64,000 nucleotides of DNA from JAPOXR01 sp965116115 (GCA_965116115.1 OZ220486.1:2852001-2916000), one strand, 5' to 3'. Shown: positions 9,642 through 18,340, counted from the first letter of the stretch. Program-made: numbers and translations. The notes: generated by a model from the sequence alone, not told the origin.

Positions 9642-10640
9642 CTACATCATGCCCGCAGCTGCGGCCAGCGGGCCGGGATTCACTGTATCGTCATAGGTAT
9701 CGAGAGCACTCTCTATGCTGCCCGAGGATACGAATACTTCGGCAACGCCCTTCATGAATTCCTGGCTTCCGCCTCCAAGCCATTTGTCCGACAGCTGCTC
9801 GTCAACCGACGGGAACTTGAATGTCGAAATGGTGTTGACGGTCGCCTCCTCGTCCATGCCGGCGTCTTTGGCGATAACCGGAATCATGTGGGCGTTGTCG
9901 CCTGAATTCCAAGCTGCGTTGGCATCAGCAGTCACCTTGAGAAACTTCGCCACCAGATCTTCGTTCTCCGCGACAAATTCCGCAGGGGCCGAGGTCACAT
10001 CAAAAACCAAGATGCCGAGCGCCTCCTTTTCCACGCCGGTCAGCAGGACGTTGCCGTAATCCAGCATACGCCGGAGACCGCCGCCCCATCCGCAGGCCAT
10101 GTCCACATCACCCTGCGCCAGCGCCGCAGCGCCTTCGGCCGGCGGCATGTCAACGATGTCCAGAGAACTCAGGTCGATGCCGAAGTGATCCATCTGCCGC
10201 AGGAATCCGAAATGCGCGGCTGTCCCCTGGGGCAGCGCGACTTTCTTGCCGGCCAGCTCGCTTGCTGAATTCTTGTCAATTTCGTGATCGGCGCGGACAA
10301 CGCAGTTGTCATTGTCGGAATACGATACGGCGACATCGACAATCTGCAGATCCTGACCGGCAGAGGTCGCGACCACAAATGGCGGAAGTCCTTGGCTGAC
10401 GGCAATCTGCACATCACCTGACGCCATTGCCGCCGACATAGCGGTGCCGGTATCGAAACTCACCCAGTTTACGTCAACGCCCAGTTCTTCTTCATAGGTT
10501 CCCGTGACCTTTGCGTACTGGAACGGCATAGGCCACTCGAGAAAGTAGGCGACAGTGATCTCTTCCGCTTTTGAGACTGCGCCAGATACGAGTGCGGACA
10601 AAGCTGCAAGAAATGCGAAGGTCCGGCTGGTCATGCTCAT
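9642..10640 (-). CDS. tauA: Taurine-type ABC transporter substrate-binding protein
   Basis: A 332-residue periplasmic binding protein with a clear N-terminal signal (MSMTSRTFAFLAALSALVSGAV ends in SKA before EEITVAYFLEW). The mature sequence carries TauA-type signatures: ITVAYFLEWPMP at the first strand, then SGDVQIAVSQGLPPFV, then VALPQGTAAHFGFLRQMD, a loop that in TauA-like proteins precedes the ligand site. It is the first gene of the three-gene importer on this strand. The neighbouring choline-sulfatase makes choline-O-sulfate an alternative ligand to taurine. Type and export are confident; ligand is not. Confidence 0.87.
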   Translation of the reverse strand: MSMTSRTFAFLAALSALVSGAVSKAEEITVAYFLEWPMPFQYAKVTGTYEEELGVDVNWVSFDTGTAMSAAMASGDVQIAVSQGLPPFVVATSAGQDLQIVDVAVSYSDNDNCVVRADHEIDKNSASELAGKKVALPQGTAAHFGFLRQMDHFGIDLSSLDIVDMPPAEGAAALAQGDVDMACGWGGGLRRMLDYGNVLLTGVEKEALGILVFDVTSAPAEFVAENEDLVAKFLKVTADANAAWNSGDNAHMIPVIAKDAGMDEEATVNTISTFKFPSVDEQLSDKWLGGGSQEFMKGVAEVFVSSGSIESALDTYDDTVNPGPLAAAAGMM

Positions 10641-11220
10641 CAGATAATCTCCCGAAAAGTTTCCTCACAACGCTTTCTTGGACAATATCTGCCCCAAGAA
10701 CGCCCCGTGCGATTCATGACCGATTCTAATTCCGATGTCAAATCGGCTCAGATCGGTGGATTATCCAGGGCGGCAGCTGCCGTGCAGTTCCAGGGGAGAC
10801 ACTTCTCCGGCCGTCATGATTTGCCAGCCGGAGCCGTGGCGCGATCCTGACGGCCCCGACTAGTAGCTCGACATTGTCAAATTGATAGATAGAAATAGTG
10901 GAAGTAGACGCTCCAGTATATCAAGCTTGTTGTTTCCGGTTTCTTCTCTCAACCTGTTATTACCGTCAATTCTGCTGTGTCAGACTACTGGACGGAAACT
11001 CGACATGCCCCTGGGCCATACCGGACTGGAACGCGCCGCTTTGGGACGATTTCGAATCAGAGCCCTCGCCGCACGGCCCGCGCCGGCTGGCGAGAAACTG
11101 CCTCCGGCTGATCGCCGCGACACAGCCTGTCGGTCACAAAGAGCCCGCCTGTTCCGCCCGCAGCTTCAATTCCGGCTCGCGCGCCGGGCCGCCGCGGCGG
11201 CATTGAATTAAACCGCACGG
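10641..11220. other. Intergenic stretch between tauA and betA
   Basis: About 580 bases separate the importer from choline dehydrogenase on the same strand. The promoter of tauA should lie in the left part. Frames of roughly 100 codons at 10882-11211 on the plus strand show no family motif and have a biased composition, and I do not call them genes. No RNA gene or repeat is evident. Confidence 0.5.
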
Positions 11221-12891
11221 TCAGCGGTCGCTCACCTGCCAGCGCGGATTGATCCAAGGGCTGGATTCTTCCCGGGGAAGCCTTGGTTTTCCAAGGATAT
11301 GGTCAGAAGCTTTTTCGCCGACCATTATGGCCGGAGCATTCAGGTTCCCGTTTGTGATCCGGGGGAAAATCGAACTGTCCACGATTCGCAGTGAACCCAC
11401 GCCGATGACCCGGCATTCCGAGTCCACGACCGCGCCCGGATCGGCTGTCTGTCCCATGCGGTTCGTGCCGCAGGGGTGATAGGAGCTTTCCGCGGTGGCG
11501 CGCACATACGAGTCCAGTTCTTCGTCGGTTTGGAGCGAATCGCCGGGGCTGATTTCATTTCCGCGGAACTCGTCAAAGGCGGGCTGCGCGAAAATTTCAC
11601 GCGTCAGTCGGATGCAATGGCGGAAATCAGTCCAGTCCTGCGGGTCGGACATGTAGTTGAACATTATGCGCGGCGGATCCCGGGGATCCGGGCTCCGCAG
11701 GGTCACGGTGCCTCTCGAACAGGAACGCATCGGACCGACATGCGCTTGGTATCCATGACCTTTGTGCGCTGAAACGCCGTCATAGCGCACGGCGATCGGC
11801 AGGAAATGGTACTGGACGTCCGGATATTCGATGCCGGGGCGTGAGCGCACAAAGGCACCGCTTTCGAAGTGATTCGAAGCGCCGATTCCATTTTTGAACA
11901 GCATCCAGCGGAAAGCGGTCCGGAATTTTCCCGCCAGATTCCAATGGCTGTTCAGGGATACAGGCCGGAGGCAGGAATGTTGCACCAGAACTTCCAGATG
12001 ATCCTGAAGATTCGCCCCCACGCCCGGCCTGTCGGCAATCATCCTGATTCCCATCTCCCGCAGATGTCGGGCGGGTCCGATGCCTGACAGCATGAGGAGT
12101 TTGGGCGAATTGAACGCAGAAGCCGAGACAATGACTTCGCGGCGCACCCGTATGATCTGAACATGTCCGCGGCGTTCGATCTCCACCCCGGCCGCACGGC
12201 CGTCCTCAATGATGATCCGGCGGGCCAAGCAGTGAACCAGACGCGTGTTCCGCCGCCGCAGGGCAGGTTTCAGATAGGCATTCGCGGCTGACCAGCGTTG
12301 TCCTTTCCATACGGTCTGGTCCATCGGGCCGAAACCTTCCTGTTTGGCGCCGTTATAGTCCTCCGTAACCGGGAAACCGGCTTGGGCTCCCGCTTCCTCG
12401 AATGCCTTGAACAAAGGATTGTCCCGGGATCCTCTCTGCACATGCAGCGGGCCCGAATTCCCGCGGCGCGACGAGTCGCCGCCGTGACCGCCGGAGTGCC
12501 AGCATTCCTGGCGCCGGAAGTAAGGGAGCACATCGGCGGACGACCATCCGCGGGCGCCGGCTTGAGACCAATAGTCAAAATCGCGCTGGTGTCCGCGGAC
12601 ATAGACCATGCCGTTGATGGAGGACGAGCCGCCCACCACTTTGCCGCGCGGTGCCGCAAGCCGGCGGTTGTTCAAATTAGGTTCCGGTTCGGTTTGGTAA
12701 CCCCAGTCGTAACGGCGCATCCGCATGGGAAAGGACAGCGCGCCGGGCATCTGAATCAGCGGTCCGGCATCCGTGCCGCCATATTCAAGAACCCAGACAT
12801 TGTGCCGGCCGTCCTCGGACAGCCGCGATGCCAGAACCGACCCGGAACTGCCGGACCCGACGATCACATAGTCCGGGTCAGCCATGTCCAA
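11221..12891 (-). CDS. betA: Choline dehydrogenase / GMC-family flavoprotein oxidoreductase
   Basis: A 556-residue GMC oxidoreductase. The N-terminal dinucleotide motif VIVGSGSSGSVLASRLSE binds FAD. The first GMC signature is at GKVVGGSSSINGMVYVRGH and the second at VIVSASAFNSPKLLMLSGIG. The C-terminal catalytic region reads SSYHPCGTNRMG, with the conserved His, and ends with NLNAPAIMVGEKASDHI. In the BetA subgroup the enzyme oxidises choline to betaine aldehyde, feeding glycine betaine synthesis or choline catabolism. It follows choline-sulfatase by 40 bases on the same strand, which supports choline as substrate. No betaine aldehyde dehydrogenase is seen in the window. Confidence 0.88.
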   Translation of the reverse strand: MDMADPDYVIVGSGSSGSVLASRLSEDGRHNVWVLEYGGTDAGPLIQMPGALSFPMRMRRYDWGYQTEPEPNLNNRRLAAPRGKVVGGSSSINGMVYVRGHQRDFDYWSQAGARGWSSADVLPYFRRQECWHSGGHGGDSSRRGNSGPLHVQRGSRDNPLFKAFEEAGAQAGFPVTEDYNGAKQEGFGPMDQTVWKGQRWSAANAYLKPALRRRNTRLVHCLARRIIIEDGRAAGVEIERRGHVQIIRVRREVIVSASAFNSPKLLMLSGIGPARHLREMGIRMIADRPGVGANLQDHLEVLVQHSCLRPVSLNSHWNLAGKFRTAFRWMLFKNGIGASNHFESGAFVRSRPGIEYPDVQYHFLPIAVRYDGVSAHKGHGYQAHVGPMRSCSRGTVTLRSPDPRDPPRIMFNYMSDPQDWTDFRHCIRLTREIFAQPAFDEFRGNEISPGDSLQTDEELDSYVRATAESSYHPCGTNRMGQTADPGAVVDSECRVIGVGSLRIVDSSIFPRITNGNLNAPAIMVGEKASDHILGKPRLPREESSPWINPRWQVSDR

Positions 12892-12930
12892 GCTGCCGGA
12901 TTCTCAGCTCTGGCAGTGCGCGCACCGGTG

Positions 12931-14451
12931 TCACTCGCCCTTTGGAAATCTCCGGCTCGCCTCCAGCGCGTTGAGATCCATGTGGTTGCGCATGTAGCGT
13001 TCGGACGCTTTCTGCAGCGGCTGGAAATCCCAAGGAAAATAGTGTCCGTTACGGAGAGCCGAATAGACCAGCCTGCGCTGAGCCTGAGACTGCCTGACAG
13101 CTTCATCGAGCGCGGCCAGATCCCATTGGCCGCTGATCAGGCTGGAAAGACTTTTTTCCACCGCGCCGCAGGCCGGATCTCCTGCCCTGTTTGATAATTC
13201 GGCCGGATCCGATTCCAAGTCAAAAAGCATCGGCGGATCATCACGGCAGGCAATGTACTTCCACGCGCCGTCGCGGACCGCTGCGATCGGCGATCTGGAT
13301 GCTTCCGCCGTGTATTCCATGAAGACCGGACGATGATCGGCTTCAGTTCCCGCCATGTCATCCACAAGGGAACGCCCGTCCGTCCACGGCCGGATGTCTT
13401 CCGTGCTGATGCCGGCCAGTTCACATATGGTCGGCGCGACATCCATGATGCTGACCGGATGGCGGACGCACTTGCCTGGAAACTGTGGCGATCTTATCAT
13501 CAGAGGGACCCTCGACGACCACTCAAACATGCACATTTTGAACCAGAGGCCGCGTTCACCGAGCATATCGCCGTGATCCGCCAGAAAGACAATCACTGTG
13601 CGATCGTCCTGACGGATTCCTCTCAGAGCCCTGAGGACTTCGCCGACACAGTCATCGATATAAGAGACATTACCGAAATACGCGCGTCTCGAACGGCTGA
13701 TGTCCGCCTCGGAAATCCTGTGGGACCGCCAGTCGCTGGCTTCCAGAATCCTTTGTGAATGGGGATCCTGCTCATCAAAACCGATGCGCGCGGCGTACGG
13801 CAGCAAATGGTCGCAGCCTTCATAAAGATCCCAGTATTTCCTGCGGCAGACATAGGGATCGTGGGGGTGCGTGAAACTCACTGTCAGCATCCACGGCCGG
13901 CCGGTTTTCCGTCTGCCGAATTCATAGATTTTGCTGGCAGCGTGATAGGTGACCTCGTCGTCATACTCCAGCTGGTTTGTGGTTTCCGCAATGCCGGCCG
14001 ATCTCACGCTCCCGAGATTGTGGTACCACCAATCCACGCGGTCGCCGGGACGCCGGTAATCAGGCGTCCAGCCGAAATCCGCCGGATAAATGTCGGTGGT
14101 CAACCGCTCCTCGAAACCGTGCAGTTGATCAGGACCGACAAAGTGCATTTTGCCTGACAGACATGTCAGGTAGCCAGCCTGCCGCAGATGGTGCGCGAAT
14201 GTCGGGATGTCACTCGCGAATTCCGCCGCGTTATCATAGATCCGTGTCCGTGACGCGCGCTGTCCCGACATGAATGCGGCACGCGCGGGCGCACACAGCG
14301 GAAACGGCGTGTAGGCGCTGGCAAACCGCACCGACTCGGACGCCAGACGGCTGAGACACGGCGTGCGCAGCCACTCGGCCGGTCCGTCCGGAAACAGCGG
14401 ACCGGCAAGCTGATCCGCCATAAAGATCAGAAAATTCGGATTATTGCCCAT
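12931..14451 (-). CDS. betC: Choline-sulfatase
   Basis: A 506-residue type-I sulfatase. Cys53 in PLCAPARAAFMSGQ is the C-x-P-x-R site that is converted to formylglycine. The N-terminal NFLIFMADQL segment supplies metal ligands. RTRIYDNAAEFASDIPTFAH and GKMHFVGPDQLHGFEERL match BetC proteins closely, and the later VIVFLADHGDMLGERGLWFK block is also typical. The enzyme hydrolyses choline-O-sulfate to choline and sulfate. The next gene, choline dehydrogenase, would use the choline. A TSUP-type anion exporter is encoded divergently 180 bases away. A formylglycine-generating enzyme must be encoded elsewhere. Confidence 0.9.
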   Translation of the reverse strand: MGNNPNFLIFMADQLAGPLFPDGPAEWLRTPCLSRLASESVRFASAYTPFPLCAPARAAFMSGQRASRTRIYDNAAEFASDIPTFAHHLRQAGYLTCLSGKMHFVGPDQLHGFEERLTTDIYPADFGWTPDYRRPGDRVDWWYHNLGSVRSAGIAETTNQLEYDDEVTYHAASKIYEFGRRKTGRPWMLTVSFTHPHDPYVCRRKYWDLYEGCDHLLPYAARIGFDEQDPHSQRILEASDWRSHRISEADISRSRRAYFGNVSYIDDCVGEVLRALRGIRQDDRTVIVFLADHGDMLGERGLWFKMCMFEWSSRVPLMIRSPQFPGKCVRHPVSIMDVAPTICELAGISTEDIRPWTDGRSLVDDMAGTEADHRPVFMEYTAEASRSPIAAVRDGAWKYIACRDDPPMLFDLESDPAELSNRAGDPACGAVEKSLSSLISGQWDLAALDEAVRQSQAQRRLVYSALRNGHYFPWDFQPLQKASERYMRNHMDLNALEASRRFPKGE

Positions 14452-14545
14452 GACAGATTTCTGAATTCAGACACACGTTAAGCCGCGGCGGCGGAAATTT
14501 CCAACGGATTCACCGGCGCGCCGAAAACAATTCGCAGTTTCCGAC

Positions 14546-14575
14546 TTGCAGATCCGCCGCCGACCTCCCTATAGA
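14546..14575 (+). promoter_or_regulatory. Candidate sigma-70 promoter for the TSUP exporter gene
   Basis: TTGCAG at 14546 and TATAGA at 14570 are separated by 18 bases, about 60 bases before the exporter ATG. The site lies in the 182-base gap between the divergent choline-sulfatase and exporter genes, where control of both is expected. It is read from consensus only. Confidence 0.4.
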
Positions 14576-14633
14576 ATCCATTAACACTTTCGCCCACCAC
14601 GCGGTCGAAGCAGCACAGCCCTATTAAGCCTGC

Positions 14634-15548
14634 ATGCAGATTTACCTGCCCATTGCCGAAGTTTCAGTCAATGCCTTCCTGCTGCTGGGCCTCGGCGGCC
14701 TTGTCGGGATTTTGACCGGCATGTTCGGAGTCGGAGGCGGTTTCCTCATGACTCCGCTGCTGTTCTTCATCGGCATTCCTCCGGCTGTGGCCGTTGCCAC
14801 CGAAACCAACCAGATTGTCGCCTCGTCCGTTTCCGGAGCTTTAGCCCATCTCCGAAAGAAATCGTTAGACACTCAGATGGGCATCATACTCGTGATCGGC
14901 GGCATTGCCGGAGCGGGTGCCGGCGTTCAAGTCTTTGCCATCCTGAAAGAGGCGGGCCAGGTCGACACGCTGGTTCGGATCTGTTACGTGGCGCTGCTCG
15001 GCATCATCGGCAGCCTGATGCTCGTGGAAAGCATCCGCGCCGTCCGGCGCACACGCCAAAAAACGCCGGCGCGGCGCAAACTTCACCAGCACAACTGGGT
15101 CCACGGACTGCCGTTCAAGATGAAATTCCGGGCATCCGGACTGTATATCAGCGCGATTCCGCCTCTTCTGATCGGCGCCGCGGTCGGAGTTCTTGCGGCA
15201 GTCATGGGCGTGGGGGGCGGATTCATCATGGTTCCGGCGATGATTTACATCCTCGGCATGCCCACAAAGGTCGTCATCGGCACCTCGCTATTCCAGATCA
15301 TGTTCGTTACCGCCTTCACGACGGTAATGCACGCGACCGCCAACCATACTGTTGATATCGCCCTCGCATTTCTCCTGTTTATCGGCGGAGTCGTCGGCGC
15401 ACAGGTCGGCGCCCGCATCGGCGTCAAGCTGCCCGCAGAACAGTTGCGTGTTTTCCTGGCCATTCTTGTGATCGGCGTTTGCGTCAAACTTGCTTTGGAA
15501 CTGCTTCTGCAGCCGTCCGAACTCTACTCGATCGGAGACGGACACTGA
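14634..15548 (+). CDS. TauE/SafE (TSUP) family anion exporter
   Basis: A 304-residue polytopic membrane protein of the TSUP family (Pfam TauE/SafE). Both halves carry the family repeat: GILTGMFGVGGGFLMTPLL near residue 25 and VLAAVMGVGGGFIMVPAMI near residue 190. These proteins usually export sulfite, sulfate or sulfonates, or move related small anions across the inner membrane. With choline-sulfatase and a taurine-type importer next door, a role in releasing sulfite or sulfate left over from organosulfur use is reasonable but inferred. The stop codon overlaps the start of the next gene by one base (TGATG), so the two are probably co-translated. Confidence 0.88.
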   Translation: MQIYLPIAEVSVNAFLLLGLGGLVGILTGMFGVGGGFLMTPLLFFIGIPPAVAVATETNQIVASSVSGALAHLRKKSLDTQMGIILVIGGIAGAGAGVQVFAILKEAGQVDTLVRICYVALLGIIGSLMLVESIRAVRRTRQKTPARRKLHQHNWVHGLPFKMKFRASGLYISAIPPLLIGAAVGVLAAVMGVGGGFIMVPAMIYILGMPTKVVIGTSLFQIMFVTAFTTVMHATANHTVDIALAFLLFIGGVVGAQVGARIGVKLPAEQLRVFLAILVIGVCVKLALELLLQPSELYSIGDGH

Positions 15549-16303
15549 TGCGTATCTGGCTTGCGGCGTTGGTTGTGTCCGCCTTGGCGGGCACGGCAGC
15601 GGCCAGAGAAGAGGTTGTCTCGGCACTCAGCCAGAACCGGATCGCGATCACGGCGAATTTCGACGGTTCGGAAATCTTTGTGTACGGCGCGATCAAGAGG
15701 GAATCGCCGCCTGCCGACGGAAACCTGGGCGTGGTGATAACCGTTGCCGGGCCTTCTGTTCCAACGGTTGTGCGCCGCAAAGCCCGCGTGTTCGGAATCT
15801 GGGCCAATGTTGACGCGGTCGAGGTCGACGCCGCGCCCGCTTTTTATGCGGTCGCCTCGTCAGCGCCGATCGGAGAGATTCTGAATGATGCCGAAGATCT
15901 GAAACACGAAATCCGGATTGAAGATGTGATCGTATCAACCAACCCGCCGGCGGACATTTCGGACGCGCAGGCATTTCCGGAGGCTTTGGTGCGCATCCGG
16001 GAACGGGAGGGTCTCTACATCGAGAATCCTGAAGCTGTTGATATCATTTCAGAGACCCTGTTCGGCACGCATGTCGCGCTGCCCGCCAATCTGGTTGAAG
16101 GCGACTACACGGTTACGATCTACATTACACGCGGCGGATTTGTCGTTGATATGCAGGAAAACACCATCAATGTGCAGAAGGCGGGCCTTGAACGGTGGAT
16201 CTATACACTCGCCCACGAGGAACCGCTTGCTTACGGCCTGCTCGCAGCCTTGCTAGCCGCGCTGACCGGCTGGATCGCATCAGCGGTGTTCCGCCGCATC
16301 TGA
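15548..16303 (+). CDS. Alph_Pro_TM (TIGR02186) family membrane-anchored protein
   Basis: A 251-residue protein with an N-terminal signal (MRIWLAALVVSALAGTAAA), a long beta-rich exported domain starting VSALSQNRIAITANFDGSEIFVYGA, and one C-terminal membrane helix (about 222-245). This is the layout of the Pfam family Alph_Pro_TM, found mainly in alphaproteobacteria and often encoded beside a TauE/SafE protein, as here. Its function is unknown; the pairing suggests that it assists the exporter from the periplasmic side. The ATG overlaps the previous stop codon by one base, which settles the start even though the frame is open further upstream. Confidence 0.82.
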   Translation: MRIWLAALVVSALAGTAAAREEVVSALSQNRIAITANFDGSEIFVYGAIKRESPPADGNLGVVITVAGPSVPTVVRRKARVFGIWANVDAVEVDAAPAFYAVASSAPIGEILNDAEDLKHEIRIEDVIVSTNPPADISDAQAFPEALVRIREREGLYIENPEAVDIISETLFGTHVALPANLVEGDYTVTIYITRGGFVVDMQENTINVQKAGLERWIYTLAHEEPLAYGLLAALLAALTGWIASAVFRRI

Positions 16304-16534
16304 AATCAGACGGCACGAAGCGTGCGCCATGCGGTTCCACCTCCATACTCCCAGCGCTGCTCGGCGCGGAATTTGACTGTCGACTCAGACGCTGCGGCAT
16401 ATGAGTCTCCCGATACAGGGGGGAGTCGCGATCGATGTTGAAATTTTCATATAGGCGGTTTTTCCTCCCCTGAGTGCCGGGTTCGGGGATTTTCAAGCAA
16501 GAAGCACCATGAAGGATCTGTCCAAATTTTTGGA

Positions 16535-16650
16535 CGTCTCACCGAGCGGGGGAAATGCTGCAAGGCGGCTCTTGTCGCCGTCATGCGCAAGCCGGCAGTC
16601 CTAAGTAAACACGCTGCTGCGCGAACGGCGCGCCTAGGAGAAACGGGATC
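16535..16650 (+). pseudogene. C-terminal scrap of an IS110-family transposase
   Basis: The frame reads GKCCKAALVAVMRKPAVL and, after a one-base shift, VNTLLRERRA. This matches the end of IS110-type transposases (KVALVAxxRKLLxxxNxLLR). The DNA is clearly related to a second scrap on the minus strand near 47.9 kb. No other part of the element is present in the gap between 16304 and 16881, which otherwise holds no gene. Confidence 0.5.
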
Positions 16651-16769
16651 CGTCCGCGTCCGGAAGGCCAAGCTGCACTCTGGATCAACCGATTCCGCGG
16701 CCTGCGGCTGCTGCGCTGGCCTCCTGAACAGGCGGACCTTTCATGGATAAAATGCAGCAAAGCTGTGCG

Positions 16770-16809
16770 AAAAAGAAAATAAGGGCTGAATTTTTTCCGG
16801 AACGCCCTT
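16770..16809 (-). terminator. Candidate intrinsic terminator of the RTX gene
   Basis: On the minus strand AAGGGC and GCCCTT form a stem (16804-16809 with 16781-16786) followed by a T-rich run read from the A-rich plus strand at 16770-16780. It lies about 75 bases after the RTX stop codon. Confidence 0.5.
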
Positions 16810-16881
16810 AAATCGAAACATGGATGCTGACCAGTTGATCAGTTACGTCTTCGACTGTGTCATCTCAATCTGCCGTTCTCA

Positions 16882-18015
16882 TCAAAGAATAAAAATGTCG
16901 CTGTCCGGTATGTCGGACAATCCTTGCAGCACGATGATGCCTCCGTTCAGTGCCGTCAGGTCAATGATTACGTCTCCCGCCCGGTCCACTGTCATGCTGA
17001 TGTCGTCAAGGCTGTCCAAGTCAAAGGCGGTCAGATCAATCTTGTCGTCCCCGTTGCCGAAATCGGATATTGAAGCAGTCCCTGCGCGAGAGGGAGCGAA
17101 AACAAAAACATCACTGCCGGCACCGCCGAAAAGCCAATCATCGCCGCCGCCGCCATCAATCCTGTCATCACCGCCATTACCCATCAAAGTGTTGTATCCC
17201 GAATCGCCGGTCAATACGTCATCATAGGCAGAACCTCGGACAGACTCGATACTGATAAGCGTATCGCCCTCGGCCTCCCCGCCCCGGGCCTCGCCGGTCC
17301 GCAAATTTATCGTCACGCCCGCTGTCGAGTGTGCATAGCTCGCAATATCATGACCGGCGCCGCCGTTAAGCGTATCATTGCCGGCATCGCATGTAAGTAC
17401 GTCATCGCCGGCGTCACCATTTAGCCTGTCATCGCCGAGGCAACCAAAAAGCCAATCATCGCCCTCGCCACCGTTGAGTTCGTCATCCCCGACATCACCC
17501 CAAAATGTGTCTGACCCTTCGCCGCCATAAAATATATCATCGCCGTCGCCGCCATAAATCCTGTCGTTACCCTTGCCGCCGTAAAACACATCATCACCGC
17601 CATCGCCCGAAAACCAGTCATCCCCCTTGCCGCCCCACAGCTTGTCGGCGCCGTCGCCGCCCCACAGCGTGTCATCACCCCTGCCGCCACGCAGCCTGTC
17701 GGCGCCGTCGCCGCCCCACAGCGTGTCATCACCCCTGCCGCCACGCAGCCTGTCGGCGCCGTCGCCGCCCCACAGCGTGTCATCACCCCTGCCGCCCCAC
17801 AGCGTGTCAGCGCCGTCACCTATTAGCGAATACCAAACACGCTCACCCGGACCATCGCTGCCCACTACCGTGTCGGCGCCGCCACCGCCCCACAGCGTGT
17901 CATCACCCTTGCCGCCCCACAGCTTGTCGACGCCCTTGCCGCCCACCAGCGTGTCGGCACCCTCGCTGCCTTTCATGACATCATCGCCGTCGCCGCCAAT
18001 CCGTTCGATTCTCAT
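16882..18015 (-). CDS. RTX repeat protein, probable type I secretion substrate
   Basis: A 377-residue protein made almost wholly of glycine- and aspartate-rich nonapeptides of the GGxGxDxUx type (for example GGKGDDTLWGG, GGAGSDVFVF), which coil into a calcium-binding parallel beta-roll. There is no N-terminal signal peptide. The C-terminus has the region usual for RTX cargo (SDFGNGDDKIDLTAFDLD, ending in SDIFIL), consistent with export by a type I (ABC/MFP/TolC) system, none of which is encoded nearby. No enzymatic domain is present, so a surface-layer, adhesive or host-interaction role is possible. The ribosome site GGAGGG lies seven bases before the ATG. The promoter region contains a 10-G run, and part of the coding region is a perfect 54-bp tandem repeat. 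Confidence 0.88.
   Translation of the reverse strand: MRIERIGGDGDDVMKGSEGADTLVGGKGVDKLWGGKGDDTLWGGGGADTVVGSDGPGERVWYSLIGDGADTLWGGRGDDTLWGGDGADRLRGGRGDDTLWGGDGADRLRGGRGDDTLWGGDGADKLWGGKGDDWFSGDGGDDVFYGGKGNDRIYGGDGDDIFYGGEGSDTFWGDVGDDELNGGEGDDWLFGCLGDDRLNGDAGDDVLTCDAGNDTLNGGAGHDIASYAHSTAGVTINLRTGEARGGEAEGDTLISIESVRGSAYDDVLTGDSGYNTLMGNGGDDRIDGGGGDDWLFGGAGSDVFVFAPSRAGTASISDFGNGDDKIDLTAFDLDSLDDISMTVDRAGDVIIDLTALNGGIIVLQGLSDIPDSDIFIL
17644..17796. repeat. 54-bp perfect tandem repeat inside the RTX gene
   Basis: Identical 54-base units begin at 17644, 17698 and 17752; the third is identical for 45 bases before diverging. Each unit encodes 18 residues, two RTX nonapeptides, so gain or loss keeps the frame. 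Identity at the DNA level exceeds what protein constraint needs and points to recent duplication. Confidence 0.9.
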
Positions 18016-18072
18016 CGCAAACCCTCCAGATCATCGCAAATTCTTCAGTCGCGCCAATCGCGCTGTCACGAT

Positions 18073-18103
18073 AACTTACCCACCTCACCCCCCCCCCTGT
18101 CAA
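18073..18103 (-). promoter_or_regulatory. RTX gene promoter with a 10-G spacer tract
   Basis: Read on the minus strand, a perfect TTGACA (18103-18098) is followed at once by ten G (18097-18088), then TGAGGTGGG and a possible -10 TAAGTT (18078-18073). The -35 to -10 spacing is 19 bases at ten G, slightly longer than optimal. The RTX ATG lies 58 bases downstream of the -10. Slippage in the G run would change promoter spacing and thus expression. The -10 matches consensus only at its key T, A and T positions. Confidence 0.62.
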
Positions 18104-18160
18104 GTTCGTGATGTTATTTTTTGGGAATTATATATATGGTTCTGTGCCCAAAATTTGGCT

Positions 18161-18180
18161 TGTCACACTGGATTGTGACA
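18161..18180. repeat. Inverted repeat, possible operator upstream of the RTX gene
   Basis: TGTCACACTGGATTGTGACA is a perfect 7-base inverted repeat around a 6-base centre. It lies about 60 bases upstream of the RTX -35 box and downstream of the autotransporter gene end, so it could bind a dimeric regulator. Confidence 0.35.
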
Positions 18181-18340
18181 TGTGCCCGGGCATTCAAGCC
18201 TAAAGGACAGCAAGGGACTTTAGCGTCATTTTGTTGCCTATTCCTTAAACGATACCAAATATTGGCCAAGCCCTTCAATTTTTGGGTACAAGGCCTAAAA
18301 CGGAAATCAGGTCCGATCTTTCCCGGGGCGGTTTGGAAAC

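Noticed and set aside
10882..11211. Plus-strand frames of about 100 codons between tauA and betA
   Set aside because: No motif, no convincing ribosome site, and two overlapping alternatives of equal quality.
12298..13194. 298-codon plus-strand frame across betA and betC
   Set aside because: It is antisense to two well-supported enzymes and shows no family similarity.
17644..17820. Regular repeats that could suggest a CRISPR array
   Set aside because: Units are contiguous with no spacers and encode RTX nonapeptides in frame.
17505..18178. Pro/Ser/His-rich frames opposite the RTX gene
   Set aside because: They are the antisense of GGxGxD repeats; the low-complexity composition follows directly from the RTX codons.
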